A stretch of DNA of 64,000 bases from Mesostigma viride (GCA_009746045.1 RPFO01000189.1:821248-885247); one strand, 5' to 3'; shown: positions 47,661 through 58,841, numbered from the stretch's first letter. Notes: generated by a model from the letters alone, not told the origin. Made by a program: numbers and translations.

Positions 47661-50092
47661 ACGGTGCCACGTGTTGCCACGCCCCTGAGAGCCACTGCCC
47701 CCTTGGTGGGAGGACTTGTGGGTCTTGGGTGCCCCCCCTGGCTGGCCTGCCCCTTGCGTTTGTGGCCTTGGACACCCTGGACCTTGGGGTCCTGGGCCTG
47801 GTTGTTGCCAGTACCCAGGGGGTCCACTGCCTCCTCGATATAGAGCATGGCAGCTCTGAAGTTGTCCCAGAGGGACTTGAGGCCTGTAAGCAGGGTAGCC
47901 AGGACAGAAGGTTGCAAATTAGCTTTTGTTAGCCAGGTGTGGATGAGATACCTTGGTTGGAGCTTGAGAAGCTCAAGGTCTTTCTCAATCATTACCCTGT
48001 ATGTTTTTGCATCCCCAGAGAGGTTATTCTTGTTCACCTTATATGCAGCAAGCCAGTTGAAACGTTCTACTGCTTCCATGTGGTTATTGGTAAGCACTAG
48101 CTGTTTCAGATCAGTGATAAAGGTAGGCCACTGTTCAATGGCTGCTTCAGGTGTCAGGGTACGTTCCTGATAGGTTTGAATCAATGCTCTGATTGCAGGA
48201 GATGATTGATGGAATGTGGAGGAGGCCCTGAGAGCCTTAAACTGATGTCTAAGGTTAAGACCTTCCATCCCATACTCCAAAGCAAAAACAAATTGCTTAG
48301 CTTGTTCAACAGTGTGACCCTCAGGCAAGCCAGCAATATTGATTTTGGATTCCTTTTTATGAGGGTTAAACACACCTGTGAGAGGGGGGTTGGCCCTCAA
48401 GAAGCTGTCGGTTGCTTGTTGCAGGCGGGTGGGGTCCAGGTTGATGGTCCCCCGCTCATACCGCGACATCAGGGCGCGCAGGCCCTCGACAGTTTGCAGC
48501 TGGTTAGCTGTTAACTGCTGATCTTGCAACGAGGCCAGCTGGGCCTGGAGAATGGCGAGCTGTTCCAGGACATCCCCGCTCCTTGGGGGGGCCTCAGCAG
48601 GCCTGTTGGGTGCCTGTGGCACCTCTGCACCTCCCCCCAGGGCCTCCTGGGGTCCTGGCCACCCCCCCTGGTTTGGGAGGGGGCCCCAACCCACAGGGCG
48701 AACCTGGGGTGGTGGGGGAGGGGGAGGGGGGGTCATGGTGGCCCTGGGGGAGCCCGGGGGTGTCCGGGTAACCCCACTGGGTCCAGCCCCATCGGTGGAG
48801 GGGCGGGCAGGGGTGTCTGCCTCTGCTCTCCTCCTGGCCTCCTCCCGCATGAGACGCTTCATCTCCTTGCGTACCTCATGCTCCCGGAGGGCTGCCTGAA
48901 AAGCAGCCTCATCCTCGGGTATGTCAGGGAGTGGTTCTCCCATGATCATAGCAGGCCGGACTGGACAGTCCGCCTCTTTGCCCTTCCTCGCGCCCAGGGC
49001 CAGCAGTCCCTCCTTGTACTGCAGGGGTTGGGGGGGAGAGGGTTTCTTGCTGGTGGTTTCCAGCGGGGGGGCTTCTTCAGCTACCACCCCATGTTTGGCC
49101 AAGATGGCCTCCGTGACCCTGGCTTGGGTGATGGAGGACATGGTTTTAAAGTGTGCTGACCGAGCAAGCTCGGCCAGGTCTTGACTGTCCGCATAGTGCA
49201 TGGGATAGTCAGCATTTTTTAAGAGGTCACGTAACCGCTGGGTGGCCTCGCGGTACGCGTCCGCCATCGCCTGGTGGGTAGCCAGGCGACGGGCGGCTTC
49301 CTCTTCATATTCTTGCCGCTTAGCGGCGAGCCGAAAAGCCGCCTCTCGGCGGACCTCTCGGTCCCGCTGCCGCTCTCGGCGTTCTTCATTTGCCACCAGC
49401 GCGGCCTGCTCGACCGCCAGGAGCGCTGGGGTAAGATTGATCTCAGTCTCCCCATCGGGGAGACTGGCAGTGTCGGATACCTCATCGTCGGACATTGGTT
49501 GTCCGGCGATGGGTTCCACAGGTTTTCGCACCACCCGTGCGAGTTTAATACTCTCCATGTCCTTCTTCTTGCGAAGAAGGGACGCAGAGGGTCGCCCAAA
49601 CGTTAGCTCAATGTGGTTATGTCCCTGGGCGAAAGGGACATTAAGGTTTGATGTGGCGGGACGAAAGGTAATCGTCCCGTCCGGTGCCACCGAGGCCGTC
49701 TGACGGGGCATACGCTCCCGAAGAGATGGCAACGTGGGGCCGGACTGTGGAGCCTCAGTGGGGTTTACCACCGAGGTCTCCGCAGCCATGGCCGCGCCAG
49801 CCGTGGTTGCGGCTGGGGCGGCCGCCGGAGTCGAGGGTAAGCCGGTCTCCCCGGGGGGAGCCGTCTCGGCCTCCGGCCTCGCAGGGGAGGGGGGTAGGTC
49901 GGTCGGCTTTGCAGCCGCCGTCCCCTCGTCCTGGCAACCATTGTGAGTCTTTTTGTTCTTTTTCTTTTTCTTGGAAATGGCCGCATCGCCAGCCGGCTTC
50001 TTGTTGTTGTCTCTGGGCATCCGCCGATCCTGCCCATCATCATCCTCGTTGTAGGAAAGCTTCTTAGCGACAGTCTTGTTCGTGATAGCCAT
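47459..50092 (-). CDS. Gag-like polyprotein, 877 residues
   Basis: Uninterrupted minus-strand ORF starting GCTACCATGG, 18 bp after the LTR. A Lys-rich N-terminus is followed by long Pro/Ala/Glu-rich parts with charged coiled-coil stretches (ERRERQRDREVRREAAFR), then a folded gag core around residues 640-790 (ALEYGMEGLNLRHQFKALR, AAIEQWPTFITDLKQLVL, SLWDNFRAAMLYIEEAVD). The end is a Thr run that is the out-of-frame reading of an Asn tract. The protein would form the particle shell. It is long for a plant gag, and all its many Gln codons are CAA/CAG. Confidence 0.7.
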   Translation of the reverse strand: MAITNKTVAKKLSYNEDDDGQDRRMPRDNNKKPAGDAAISKKKKKNKKTHNGCQDEGTAAAKPTDLPPSPARPEAETAPPGETGLPSTPAAAPAATTAGAAMAAETSVVNPTEAPQSGPTLPSLRERMPRQTASVAPDGTITFRPATSNLNVPFAQGHNHIELTFGRPSASLLRKKKDMESIKLARVVRKPVEPIAGQPMSDDEVSDTASLPDGETEINLTPALLAVEQAALVANEERRERQRDREVRREAAFRLAAKRQEYEEEAARRLATHQAMADAYREATQRLRDLLKNADYPMHYADSQDLAELARSAHFKTMSSITQARVTEAILAKHGVVAEEAPPLETTSKKPSPPQPLQYKEGLLALGARKGKEADCPVRPAMIMGEPLPDIPEDEAAFQAALREHEVRKEMKRLMREEARRRAEADTPARPSTDGAGPSGVTRTPPGSPRATMTPPPPPPPPQVRPVGWGPLPNQGGWPGPQEALGGGAEVPQAPNRPAEAPPRSGDVLEQLAILQAQLASLQDQQLTANQLQTVEGLRALMSRYERGTINLDPTRLQQATDSFLRANPPLTGVFNPHKKESKINIAGLPEGHTVEQAKQFVFALEYGMEGLNLRHQFKALRASSTFHQSSPAIRALIQTYQERTLTPEAAIEQWPTFITDLKQLVLTNNHMEAVERFNWLAAYKVNKNNLSGDAKTYRVMIEKDLELLKLQPRYLIHTWLTKANLQPSVLATLLTGLKSLWDNFRAAMLYIEEAVDPLGTGNNQAQDPKVQGVQGHKRKGQASQGGHPRPTSPPTKGAVALRGVATRGTVCPCMATPTTTTTTTTTGPSRATITTGPNRAKTTTTTGPSRARTGPSRETTTTTTPTTTSLATLGGP

Positions 50093-50110
50093 GGTAGCAA
50101 ATAAAATTCA

Positions 50111-50583
50111 AGTTAGAATGCGGTGGGATATATTGCTTGAGAACACTGAAGGCTTGGAGCAATGAATTGCTTGGTTCATTAGAAAATAGGTTTACCCTTT
50201 ATCAACGTTCCTCTCACCGGCTGCGCCGCCAGTGACCGTTGGGTGCAGACCGTTGGCCCGAGGCCGCACGATGACAGGTAGCTGCCTAGTCACTGCATCG
50301 TGCGATCACAAATCAATGCACGCTGCAGTACGGTCCCTATCTAGGATACTCTAGTACCGTCCAATGACAGGACACTACGTATACTGGGTACTGACATCTG
50401 TCACGTACCTCAGTACCCAAAGTACCTATCTAGGGAAACGTATGCGACTCGACTAGCATCCCTATCTGCATAGCCCACGTGGTATTTATATTCACATACC
50501 AACGTGGGTTTACAAGGCTTATTCATACGTTGTATTCACAATGCCTTTGAGACTTAGTCTACAGCAAAGCATGGAGACTAACT
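50111..50583 (-). repeat. 5' LTR (minus-strand element)
   Basis: 473 bp, same sequence as 45702-46174. Confidence 0.9.
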
Positions 50584-50614
50584 AGTGGGTCCATAGGTCG
50601 GTCAGTGGTCTGCC

Positions 50615-53170
50615 GGGTGGTCCCACGCGGAATGGGGTAGATTTTTGCAAGAAAAAAACGCTAGTTTCAATCGTCCGAAAACCGGACATTGCGCCGAAAT
50701 TCTTGCCGAAAATTTGGCAGCCGAGCGAATTTTCCGCCGGCCGGAAAGGGTCTTCATGTCCCACGTAGCTCCCACAAAAACCAGCATCTTCATTAAAACA
50801 ATAAGTGGAAGCATACATGTGACACTAATTGACATGCCCGGAGGCACGCCGTTCAAGGCCCTTCATGAAGTACGTTGCCCTAGAGGCAACCAAGACAAGG
50901 GTGGGTGGGGGGGGAGCAAAGAAAGAGGCCGACAAAACCAGCCAGAGCGGCTTTTAGTCGCAAAACCTCCCTTATCCCTAGCTAACTGACGTCATTAAAC
51001 CCTTATGTTTAGTGGATGCTAGTAAGACGCTAACCGTACAGACCGGGGGTAGAATATCCCGAATCTGCACGGCTAGTATTAAATAATGCGTAGGTTGTTC
51101 TTTTCAGGGGCACTGCACCTCACGCCCCGTTCCGCCCGGGTATAATCAACCCAAGCGCGGAACGCACATTTTATTTAATTCATTTTTCAACCATGCACTA
51201 TATTGCATCTACTAATCACAAAAGCTCTAGCCAAACAGCTACGAGTAAACACTGCGACCTATAAGCCGCTCATCCAGCGGCCTCTTGTTCCCGCATTCAC
51301 GTATAGAAGAAACTCCGTTCAAAGAACCCCGATTCATGTCCCACGTAGCTCCCACAAAAACCAGCATCTTCATTAAAACAATAAGTGGAAGCATACATGT
51401 GACACTAATTGACATGCCCGGAGGCACGCCGTTCAAGGCCCTTCATGAAGTACGTTGCCCAATCACCCCCGCCCTGGCTTTCCCTTGAAGCCGCACTCCA
51501 CCTTGCTCGTTGTCACAAGTGACCGCCCTGCCGCAAAACGGGAGCCCCCCACATCGGGAGGCGTGTGCCCGGCGGCTGTGGATGCATGGCCAGGCCCAAA
51601 AAGGCCCAGCGCATTTGCACTGCGATTGCGCACGGCCAGCCTATCATGACCCCTCTCGGGGCCCCGAGTCGGTACCGCTATGGCCGTCTCCCCATAGACC
51701 CGGGGTGCTTCGAGAAAAAACGTGGACCTAGCCCAGGCCCCGCCAGCCCGGATGCCCGAGGCCACAGCCCCAGGCACCTGGCTGAACGAGAGTCCGTTCA
51801 GCCAAGACCGCATTCCCCCCGAGGTTTCTATGCGTGGGGAAAAAATTTCTAGCTTAGACGCTTTTCCCATCGCCGTCCCCAGCCCCAACCACCCCCCCCT
51901 CGGCGGAAGGCAATTGCAAAGTTTGCTGGCCAGCAGCAATTTCCGAAGAAAAAGCCGCAGGCCGCGGACCGAGACACGGGTCGCCAGTGCCAGCCATCCG
52001 GCTCCAACCCGGGGTGCAAGCATCCCCAGGTACGGAGCACCAGCTCGCGCACTGGGCCGACCAAGCGACAGTTGAGCACCTGTCACGGCATCCGGCCCAC
52101 CAAAGACCCCAAGCTGGGGAAAAGGTGCGGACCGGAGGTAATCTTTTTCTTTTCTTTTAGTTAACCGGGCGAGGAACTACGCCTGGCCGGTTAACAACTG
52201 GAAGTCTCACCACTGGCCAAGTGGCCAGTGCAACCAGTGCTTTTGGGATTTTGCTCCGCAGCACCCATAGCTGCGGCTGCCGCCGCAACGACAACGAGCA
52301 AAGAAAGAGGCCGACAAAACCAGCCAGAGCGGCTTTTAGTCGCAAAACCTCCCTTATCCCTAGCTAACTGACGTCATTAAACCCTTATGTTTAGTGGATG
52401 CTAGTAAGACGCTAACCGTACAGACCGGGGGTAGAATATCCCGAATCTGCACGGCTAGTATTAAATAATGCGTAGGTTGTTCTTTTCAGGGGCACTGCAC
52501 CTCACGCCCCGTTCCGCCCGGGTATAATCAACCCAAGCGCGGAACGCACATTTTATTTAATTCATTTTTCAACCATGCACTATATTGCATCTACTAATCA
52601 CAAAAGCTCTAGCCAAACAGCTACGAGTAAACACTGCGACCTATAAGCCGCTCATCCAGCGGCCTCTTGTTCCCGCATTCACGTATAGAAGAAACTCCGT
52701 TCAAAGAACCCCGATCTCTGCAGGCAGCTAGACCCTTCGCAAATCGTGCGAAATCGCGCAAAATTTGCTGAAATTTACCAAAATCAGGCCAAAAAAGTGT
52801 AAAATCGTGCGAAATCTTGAAAATTTTGCTGAAATTGACCCAAAACCGACCAAAAAAGTGCGAATTCAAGCAAAAAAGTTTGATTGTAAAAAAATTACGA
52901 CATGTAAAAAATGCGTGAATTCATGCGAAAATTTTCAAATTAAGGGTCTCTCTGCAGCTAGACCCTTCGTGTAAAATTATGCGAAATCCTATGAAATCGT
53001 GTGAAATTGTGTGAAGTTGTGCGAAAATCGTGTGAAAATCACGCGAAATTGTGCAAAATTTTGCGGGCGTTCTCAAATCGCCAGAAAAAAATTCGAAACA
53101 AAAAGTCGAAAACAGCGTTTTTTTCTTGCAAAATGCGCGAAAAACTACCCCATTCCGCGTGGGACCACCC
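50615..53170. mobile_element. TIR element (26-bp perfect ends) hosting dimer copy 2
   Basis: GGGTGGTCCCACGCGGAATG(GGGTAG) at 50615-50640 is exactly inverted at 53145-53170. Just inside, a 20-bp block (TTTTTTTCTTGC..) is also inverted. Inner sequence on the right carries many TGCGAAATC / GTGTGAAAT repeats and two copies of GCAGCTAGACCCTTCG. No target duplication is evident and no transposase is seen. Without the nested 1.96-kb dimer the element is about 600 bp. Superfamily unknown. Confidence 0.75.
50753..52714 (-). mobile_element. Tandem-dimer mobile element, copy 2
   Basis: Minus-strand equivalent of 907-2870: unit 1 is 52714-51333 and unit 2 is 51332-50753, with the same deleted middle and CCACCC filler. 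Only tiny length differences (for example one G in a G-run) separate the two copies, so they are recent. Flanks differ completely from copy 1. A 2-bp TC duplication is possible at the ends. Confidence 0.85.
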
Positions 53171-53757
53171 TCTCAGGTAACTTCGAGCTGTACAGGTTTC
53201 GTCAGAATCAGATTTTAGAATAGTTTACTCAACAAGGTATTGAGTAACCACTAAAAAGACATCAGTTAGAAATTCGGCTCTAGTAAATTTTCAGTTCTGA
53301 AGCAGATAGCAGCGACGTTCCTACCTTGACTTGAGTTGACCTTAGGGTTTGCGTGTAATACCTGATTAAAATAATTCCCTGCGTGCTTGACAATGCGTGA
53401 AGTCGATCATTGATGGCTGACGACATCAAAAACATACATAATGCTCGTTCTCTAGACTGGCGGGGGATCAGCAGCGTGATAATGGCTATGAAAAACGGAA
53501 CAAAGTACTGTAACAAGCTTGCTTTATGTCTAGGTAGCGCCATGCGATAATGGGTGGGGACTGAGCTTGCCCTAGCGTTAAATGCGAACATGTCGGGTAA
53601 CGACAGATCGAACATGGCCAGCAAGAATACATAAAGAAACGTCTAGTTTAGCAGTGGCCTCGCAGAGCCAGGCAGAGCTAAGGGCGTAGGTTTATTATCG
53701 CGGCTCATTCCACGAAAGTCATCAGGCACAGCTGGCCGCAGCCCTCCTGACAACTCC

Positions 53758-53993
53758 ATGGCCGAAGCAAGGCCTGATTCGGCGCCATCGTCAGGCAACT
53801 TGCAGCCGCCTGGGAATGTGTCGGAGCTAGTTGCCGTTTGGAATCTAACGAGACAAACAGGGGGGAAAGGTCTGGGGTGAGTGGTAATGACTCCTCTTCT
53901 GAGTCTGCTGAGTCTCAATCACGTTTGCATTCCGACGATGACCCGAGATCTGGATGTGGAAAGCGTCGCCATAGATCGTCTGATTCTTCATGT
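53758..53993 (+). pseudogene. Possible N-terminal coding fragment, Ser/Asp-rich
   Basis: From ATG 53758 the frame reads MAEARPDSAPSSGNLQPPGN and on to NLTRQTGG. It then runs into a G-run, after which the next frame continues GVSGNDSSSESAESQSR and DDDPRSGCGKRRHRSSDSSC. Together it looks like a disordered N-terminus broken by a homopolymer slip. It may belong to the hAT-like element whose end lies near 54471. No family is recognised. Confidence 0.25.
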
Positions 53994-54360
53994 ATGCTAT
54001 TGTTTTATGTAGCATTTTCAGTCAAGCATGTTACTAGGATTGAGTTTTTAACCTCCGTAGCCGTTGGACCATGCCTCATGGCCCAAGTGGCCAAGTCACA
54101 ACTCAAAGGTGTAATCATTGATGTGTATTGAGTATTATGAATGCGACATCAGGGTCAGCAAGTTTGTGTTTATGCCCAAGGGTGAAGGGTAATCTAATTT
54201 TATTAATGCAAGAATTCCACATAAGAACAAGCCACTAAGTTGTTATGTAAGTAGACTAAGGCCAAAGTGGCTATAATCCCCCCTGTGCCCCCCACAAGCC
54301 TAGGCTGAGGCATTCAAGCGTACAACACATCACACACAGTGCTCGCAACAAAGCTATGTA

Positions 54361-54471
54361 AGGTCATGCGCGACCGCGGGATTTTGGTGGCCGAGGTCAC
54401 CGCGACCGCAGGATTTCGGGGGCCGAGGTCACCCGGGACCGCAGCCCAATAACCCTTAGCAAAAACACTGG
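54361..54471. mobile_element. hAT-like right terminus
   Basis: AACCCTTAGCAAAAACACTG resembles the inverted end of the 41.9-kb hAT element (CAGTGTTTTTAGTAAGGG) and is preceded by GACCGC(G/A)GGATTT(T/C)GG subterminal repeats. The left end and the duplication of GATTAGCT were not found. Confidence 0.45.
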
Positions 54472-55063
54472 ATTAGCTAGATCTAAGACTTTTCTCTCAC
54501 GCAATATGGGACCTAAGAGCCCCGCCAAACTTAATAAGCCTAGCCGCCGGCAATTAAAACGCCAAATTGCGTCATGTGTTCAGATACAAGATAGTTTGTG
54601 TGGCCAAAATTGCCGTCCGGGCCAAGGCCTCGTGATACAGTACGCAAAAAGGACAAATGCAAACCCACCTATGTAGCTAAGGTTGGCCTCTTTTCTTTTC
54701 CCGCCCACCCTCCCTGCGTTTTGGGGGGACAAGGCTTGGGCACCTTTTCAATAAGTGTTCCCATGAGCATCGGCGCCCGGGATGTGGCCTGCCTTTTGTA
54801 TGTGCTCTACTCATTGTTTTCATAAAGAGTCGGGTTACCCTGGAGTTCCATGTTTAATAGAATGAGTATGATAGATTTTTGACAGTTTGTTTCTGGATAT
54901 ATCCCTTAGTATTTTACAGAGTATGGGAAATCTCTTGTGTTACTACCAATGATGTTGTTTATAGATGCATTTACTCATTTTTCTGCTACCTCTGTGCATG
55001 ATCTTGTCGGCATCCATGATTGGGTGTCTTGTTGCCCTCTTGAATGGTGTCGTTCGTGCAGCC

Positions 55064-55138
55064 TAATCAATCGTAACCTGATTTCTGGGACAATTCCGAA
55101 TGCCTTTGGTGGCCTGCAGTCGACAAATCTTTATCTGT
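55064..55138 (+). CDS. LRR gene exon 7: one LRR
   Basis: 75 bp, acceptor CGTTCGTGCAG, donor gtaagc. It reads LINRNLISGTIPNAFG, then GLQSTNLYL. N..LISGTIP..FGGLQ is a textbook plant LRR. Phase 2 at both ends. Confidence 0.85.
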
Positions 55139-55906
55139 AAGCCCCTCGCGCCATTCACAACTATTGTATAGTTAGAAAAATTGCAGGTTCTCTATAAGTT
55201 GCAGTCTGTCTTCGCGTGCTATATCAGACTGTATGTAGCACAGTTCTTTCGTACATAGTGTTTTTAAGACGTAGTTATGTAGGGACACTCTATTCGCGTT
55301 TGAAATATCGCTATGCTACAATACGAGAAGATGATGAAAAAGCATCAAGCGTCGATAACCACTGTCCGCCGTACATACATAGCCTACAGTGTATTGTATC
55401 GTGGGCATGCATGTAAGCTTGAGCCATTCTGCCTGCATCGGTTGGCATGCAATTTGGAGTCTTGTGTACATGTATATATAATCTTTGTCTCTAGTAACTT
55501 TGCACCATAACTTTATATACTTGGTTAACCGTTTTGCCTGCCCCCGTACGCGCTTTTGCATAGACAGCCGCAAAGTGCCGCCAGGTATATATGCTAAGCT
55601 GCCGCTTGTTTTTGCTCAATGTGAACTGTGCCTGCATACAGGCGCCTTGGGAGTCTCCGACTACCTACATGTATTCAGCCATGCGCCAGTTTCACAAAGG
55701 TTTACTAAAAGTCTTATCATTTGTAGATATCACCACATAAATAGAGTGCCCAATTGTTTCTTGTAACAGTAAATTGCATTATTTGCAAGCCCACCTTCAT
55801 GCAGCGGCATCCTGGGAGCCGTCAAATGTGTTACTACACATCCTATCATAGCTCCATTGACATGATTGTGGCTTCCAACAATATGGTTGGTTCGAAAACT
55901 TGCAGA
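55139..55906 (+). other. LRR gene intron 7
   Basis: 768 bp, the shortest intron, without recognisable insertions. Confidence 0.65.
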
Positions 55907-55981
55907 AATCTCGCCAACAACCGCTTCTGGGGTCCTATCCCTGATGGGTGGAGAAACCTTTCACCTGATATTCCTGGAATG
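55907..55981 (+). CDS. LRR gene exon 8: one LRR
   Basis: 75 bp, acceptor AACTTGCAG, donor gtaagt. With CT from exon 7 it reads LNLANNRFWGPIPDGW, then RNLSPDIPGM. The LANNRFWGPIP core is typical. Phase 2 donor. The next exon was not found before the Ty3/gypsy element. Confidence 0.8.
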
Positions 55982-56076
55982 TAAGTACTAATACTGTACT
56001 GTACTCGTAGTATTATGCTGATTGGGGAACAGAGGACTTGTGAAAGGGTATTATCTACTGTAGAGGCATTATATGC

Positions 56077-57413
56077 CAGTGTAAAAAGATTCGGTAAGAT
56101 TCGGTAAATAATTCGGAAGATTCGGAGTTCCGGGACTTAGTCCGAATCTTTTCCGAGGTGGGAGATTCGGTCCAGAGCCAGTCGCGCCGCGCCGGCTTAC
56201 ACTGTACGCGCAAGCTACAGGGCGCTGCACGCTCAGACGATTGCCACGTGGCGGTAGGCAGTGACCGAGCAGCCGACGTGCATACCCAATTTCGCCTGCC
56301 ATCCATGGCGACGGCATGTAAAATCTCGCTAGTGATTGCGTTATTTGCAAGCGCAGGAAGTAGCCAGCTTAGATATGGATATCTACATATTCACAAGGCA
56401 ATTGGGAATGGGCGATTAACGTTACGAATCGGGAATACATATGACGCGGTTGGTAAGCCTATATCACGTCCAGATTTTTCAGCTGCAATGTTTCCGTGCA
56501 GCTCCGCTTGCAGGTCAGATTGTTTTATTTTTTCAACACAAGCTCTTGGCGTATAAATTAATCTGATCTTCCATACAATGTCGATACTTTTAGAAGAAGC
56601 AAACCGTTTTAGCAAAGCAGGTGGCCGGAGTTTACATATTTGTTTATCGGCCGTGCAGCTTTGTCCACGGGTCCTGCCTGCTCCAGAGCCACGGCAACTG
56701 TCGCTGCTGCACTCAAGGAAAGCTTCGTTAAGCTGGGAAAGAACAAGAAAATGTTAATTAGCGTGAGTTGCAGTTAGGACTGCCATGAAAGCCATGTTCA
56801 TGGGAAGCTAGCTGAGCACAGCCTCGAGGGCGAGGGGCCACATGCATGGCTGGCTGCAGCTGGATCACGGCTTAACATCCGACACGAATGAAAACCAGCG
56901 TAGCCCATTGCAAAGCTGGCCATGCAGGCATCGATTGATGAGAAGCAGCAGCAGAAAAACACGAGCAGCTCATGATGATGAGAAGGAGCTGGCCAAGGAA
57001 GTGGCAGTTTCCATGGTGGTGGCTGTTGCTATGACAATCCCTGATGTCCTGATGTTACGGCATCGGTTCGTTTCGTTATCTTTGCATCGCCAGTGCAGGA
57101 ATATGAACTTTCTGTTCAACTTTACTTTGAGATTATGCATAGATTAGCCATGGTATTAGGCATGTGGATGACTTTACGATGGGTGACCTGCTACGCCCTG
57201 TGCAAGGTCAATATCGCATGAATTGTTCCCATTGTGTAGGCAATCGCATGCATTATCATTCCAACATCACATATGACTGTTTATAATCACTAACCACTTG
57301 AAAATGGCATGGAAATGACGGTACCGAGTATTTTCCGAATAATGTCCGAATTATTCAAAGGTGTCCAAACATCCCACCGAATCCCGAATCTCGCACCGAA
57401 TCCTTTGACTCTG
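56077..57413. mobile_element. hAT-type element with ATTCGG subterminal repeats
   Basis: 1337 bp with ends CAGTGTAAAAAGATTCGGT / ACCGAATCCTTTGACTCTG and a perfect 8-bp duplication TTATATGC (56069-56076, 57414-57421). GATTCGG and CCGAAT repeats crowd both ends. No hAT transposase is present. It carries an exon-like segment at 56305-56513. Confidence 0.85.
56305..56513 (+). CDS. Exon-like segment with signal peptide inside the hAT element
   Basis: Starts ATG and reads MATACKISLVIALFASAGSS (signal-peptide-like), then QLRYGYLHIHKAIGN, and ends GCTTGCAG before gtcaga, a possible donor. It may be a captured host exon or chance; no family is recognised and no partner exon is evident. Confidence 0.3.
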
Positions 57414-57799
57414 TTATATGCATTGTTATCGTACAAGTTTTTGTTGCTTGTAGCTGTGTTTTTTAAATCTATAGTGTGGTTATGTTCGATTCTGTATGAA
57501 TGGCCAATTCTACATATGAAATCGCCTGCAGGCTAGCTGGAGGGCTTAGTAGAGTTTTCCCAAAACCCCATGCCTCTGACCAATATGCGCACATGTGTAT
57601 GTATGCTAGCCTGCGTGAATGCAGTGTTGACACCAGTGTTGGCACACATGTGGTGACCCCCAATAGCAGCAAGTAAATTTGCCTTTCTGCCCCAACACTG
57701 CCCTCCCACATCCTCATCCTCAATCTCTCCATCCTAACCCCACCACCGTTACTCTTAGCCACCACATTTATGACCACCAATAGGCTCTACTGCCAACCC

Positions 57800-57896
57800 C
57801 AACGCAAACCACCACCACCACCACCACCGCCACCCACGCCAACACCAACACCACGTCCACTGCCACCACCACCATCACCACCACCACCATCACCAC
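57800..57896 (+). repeat. (CCA)n imperfect microsatellite
   Basis: CCACCA repeats with CCAACA and CCATCA variants. It ends exactly where the Ty3/gypsy LTR begins, so the element inserted in or next to it. Confidence 0.85.
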
Positions 57897-58469
57897 TGTT
57901 ACGCCCTGGCTCGACTCTATCCCAAACATCTCGCCTAACCTTACCTAAACTAGTGATGAGGCACCTACCTAGGAGTGAGGAGCTATATTGGCTATAAGAC
58001 CTAGGACGCGACGACGCTGCTTCTCAATGCATTCCCTTATAATACGCCATATACCGAATAAAACCAGGGTACTACGAAGGAAACAATACTACACTGCCGT
58101 GACCCAAGCCTAAATGTGTTAATTCATTTAACACACGCCGAGTGCCATTCACGAAGGACAACTGCTGCATAAATGATCGCCGACAGGCGTGTATGCTCGG
58201 GCCGACATCGACCCTCGCCCACAGGACCAACGCACGTCCACAAGGTTCACACGCAGGATAAAAGGACCACTACTAAAGTACGCAGCGCGGCGCGACTGCA
58301 CCGAACCACCATACTGTACAATTGCCACGTCACAAGGCCCGGTACCGACCGGCCAAAAGGTCCTTACTAAACGTAAGCCTAGGAAAGTCAGCGAACTGCT
58401 CCGGAATGGCTGAGGCAACAGTGACCTAATTTACGTCCGTAACAACAACAAAAGTTACGCGACGTAACA
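57897..58469 (-). repeat. 3' LTR of the Ty3/gypsy element
   Basis: 573 bp with 7-bp inverted ends TGTTACG / CGTAACA, the common gypsy terminus. Left flank ACCAC (57892-57896) would be the target duplication. Confidence 0.85.
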
Positions 58470-58481
58470 CCTCCCCCCCCA
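58470..58481 (-). promoter_or_regulatory. Polypurine tract
   Basis: On the minus strand GTGGGGGGGGAGG runs into TGTTACG of the LTR. This is the expected primer site for plus-strand cDNA synthesis and fixes the LTR boundary and orientation. Confidence 0.8.
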
Positions 58482-58841
58482 CAAAGGTAGGGAGCCCTCT
58501 CCCTACGCACGGGGAGGAAACCAAAGGGGTAGGAAAAACCTAATGCACCCAGCACACACCAACACAATCGATAGGCCATCCAAGATACAAAGCACCAATA
58601 GTTCACACGGTCTCCACCACCACGCCGGGTGGTGTAGGGTTAGCCAGCACCAAGCCTGGTGGGAGGTTCCCCTAACTGCCTGGAACGGAGTCCTTGCCGG
58701 GGGGGACGGCACTGGGCAGGACACACAGAGTAAACAAATCAGTACCAAGGACCAAGAACGACCAATCAACTGGCCAGAATATGAGGGCGACTCTATATAC
58801 CGGAGGGACAACACCCTCAGGTCGGGCCTAAGGCCCTCTAT

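Larger units (their letters stand above)
45702..50583 (-). mobile_element. Young LTR retrotransposon, copia-like, non-autonomous
   Basis: Two 473-bp LTRs (45702-46174 and 50111-50583) look identical by eye, flanked by the 5-bp duplication AGTGG (45697-45701, 50584-50588). LTR ends are AGTTAG..CTAACT in place of TG..CA. On the minus strand the interior encodes a long gag and an RT-tail/RNase H fragment. Protease, integrase and the RT core are missing. The start codon lies only 18 bp from the 5' LTR, and no standard primer-binding site or polypurine tract is evident. Identical LTRs mean recent insertion, so enzymes were presumably supplied by another element. Confidence 0.85.
43899..55063 (+). 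other. LRR gene intron 6
   Basis: 11.2 kb. 43899-45540 shows nothing recognisable. Then come a short GGTCACACATGACCGC tandem, a young LTR element, a TIR element holding dimer copy 2, and hAT-like remnants. Confidence 0.5.

Noticed and set aside
57518-57650. Ninth LRR-gene exon after CGCCTGCAG
   Set aside because: Phase fits and the frame is open (LAGGLSRVFPKP..), but there is no LRR or other domain signal and the donor is weak.
57770-57997. Pro-rich cell-wall protein
   Set aside because: It is a (CCA)n microsatellite running straight into the retrotransposon LTR.
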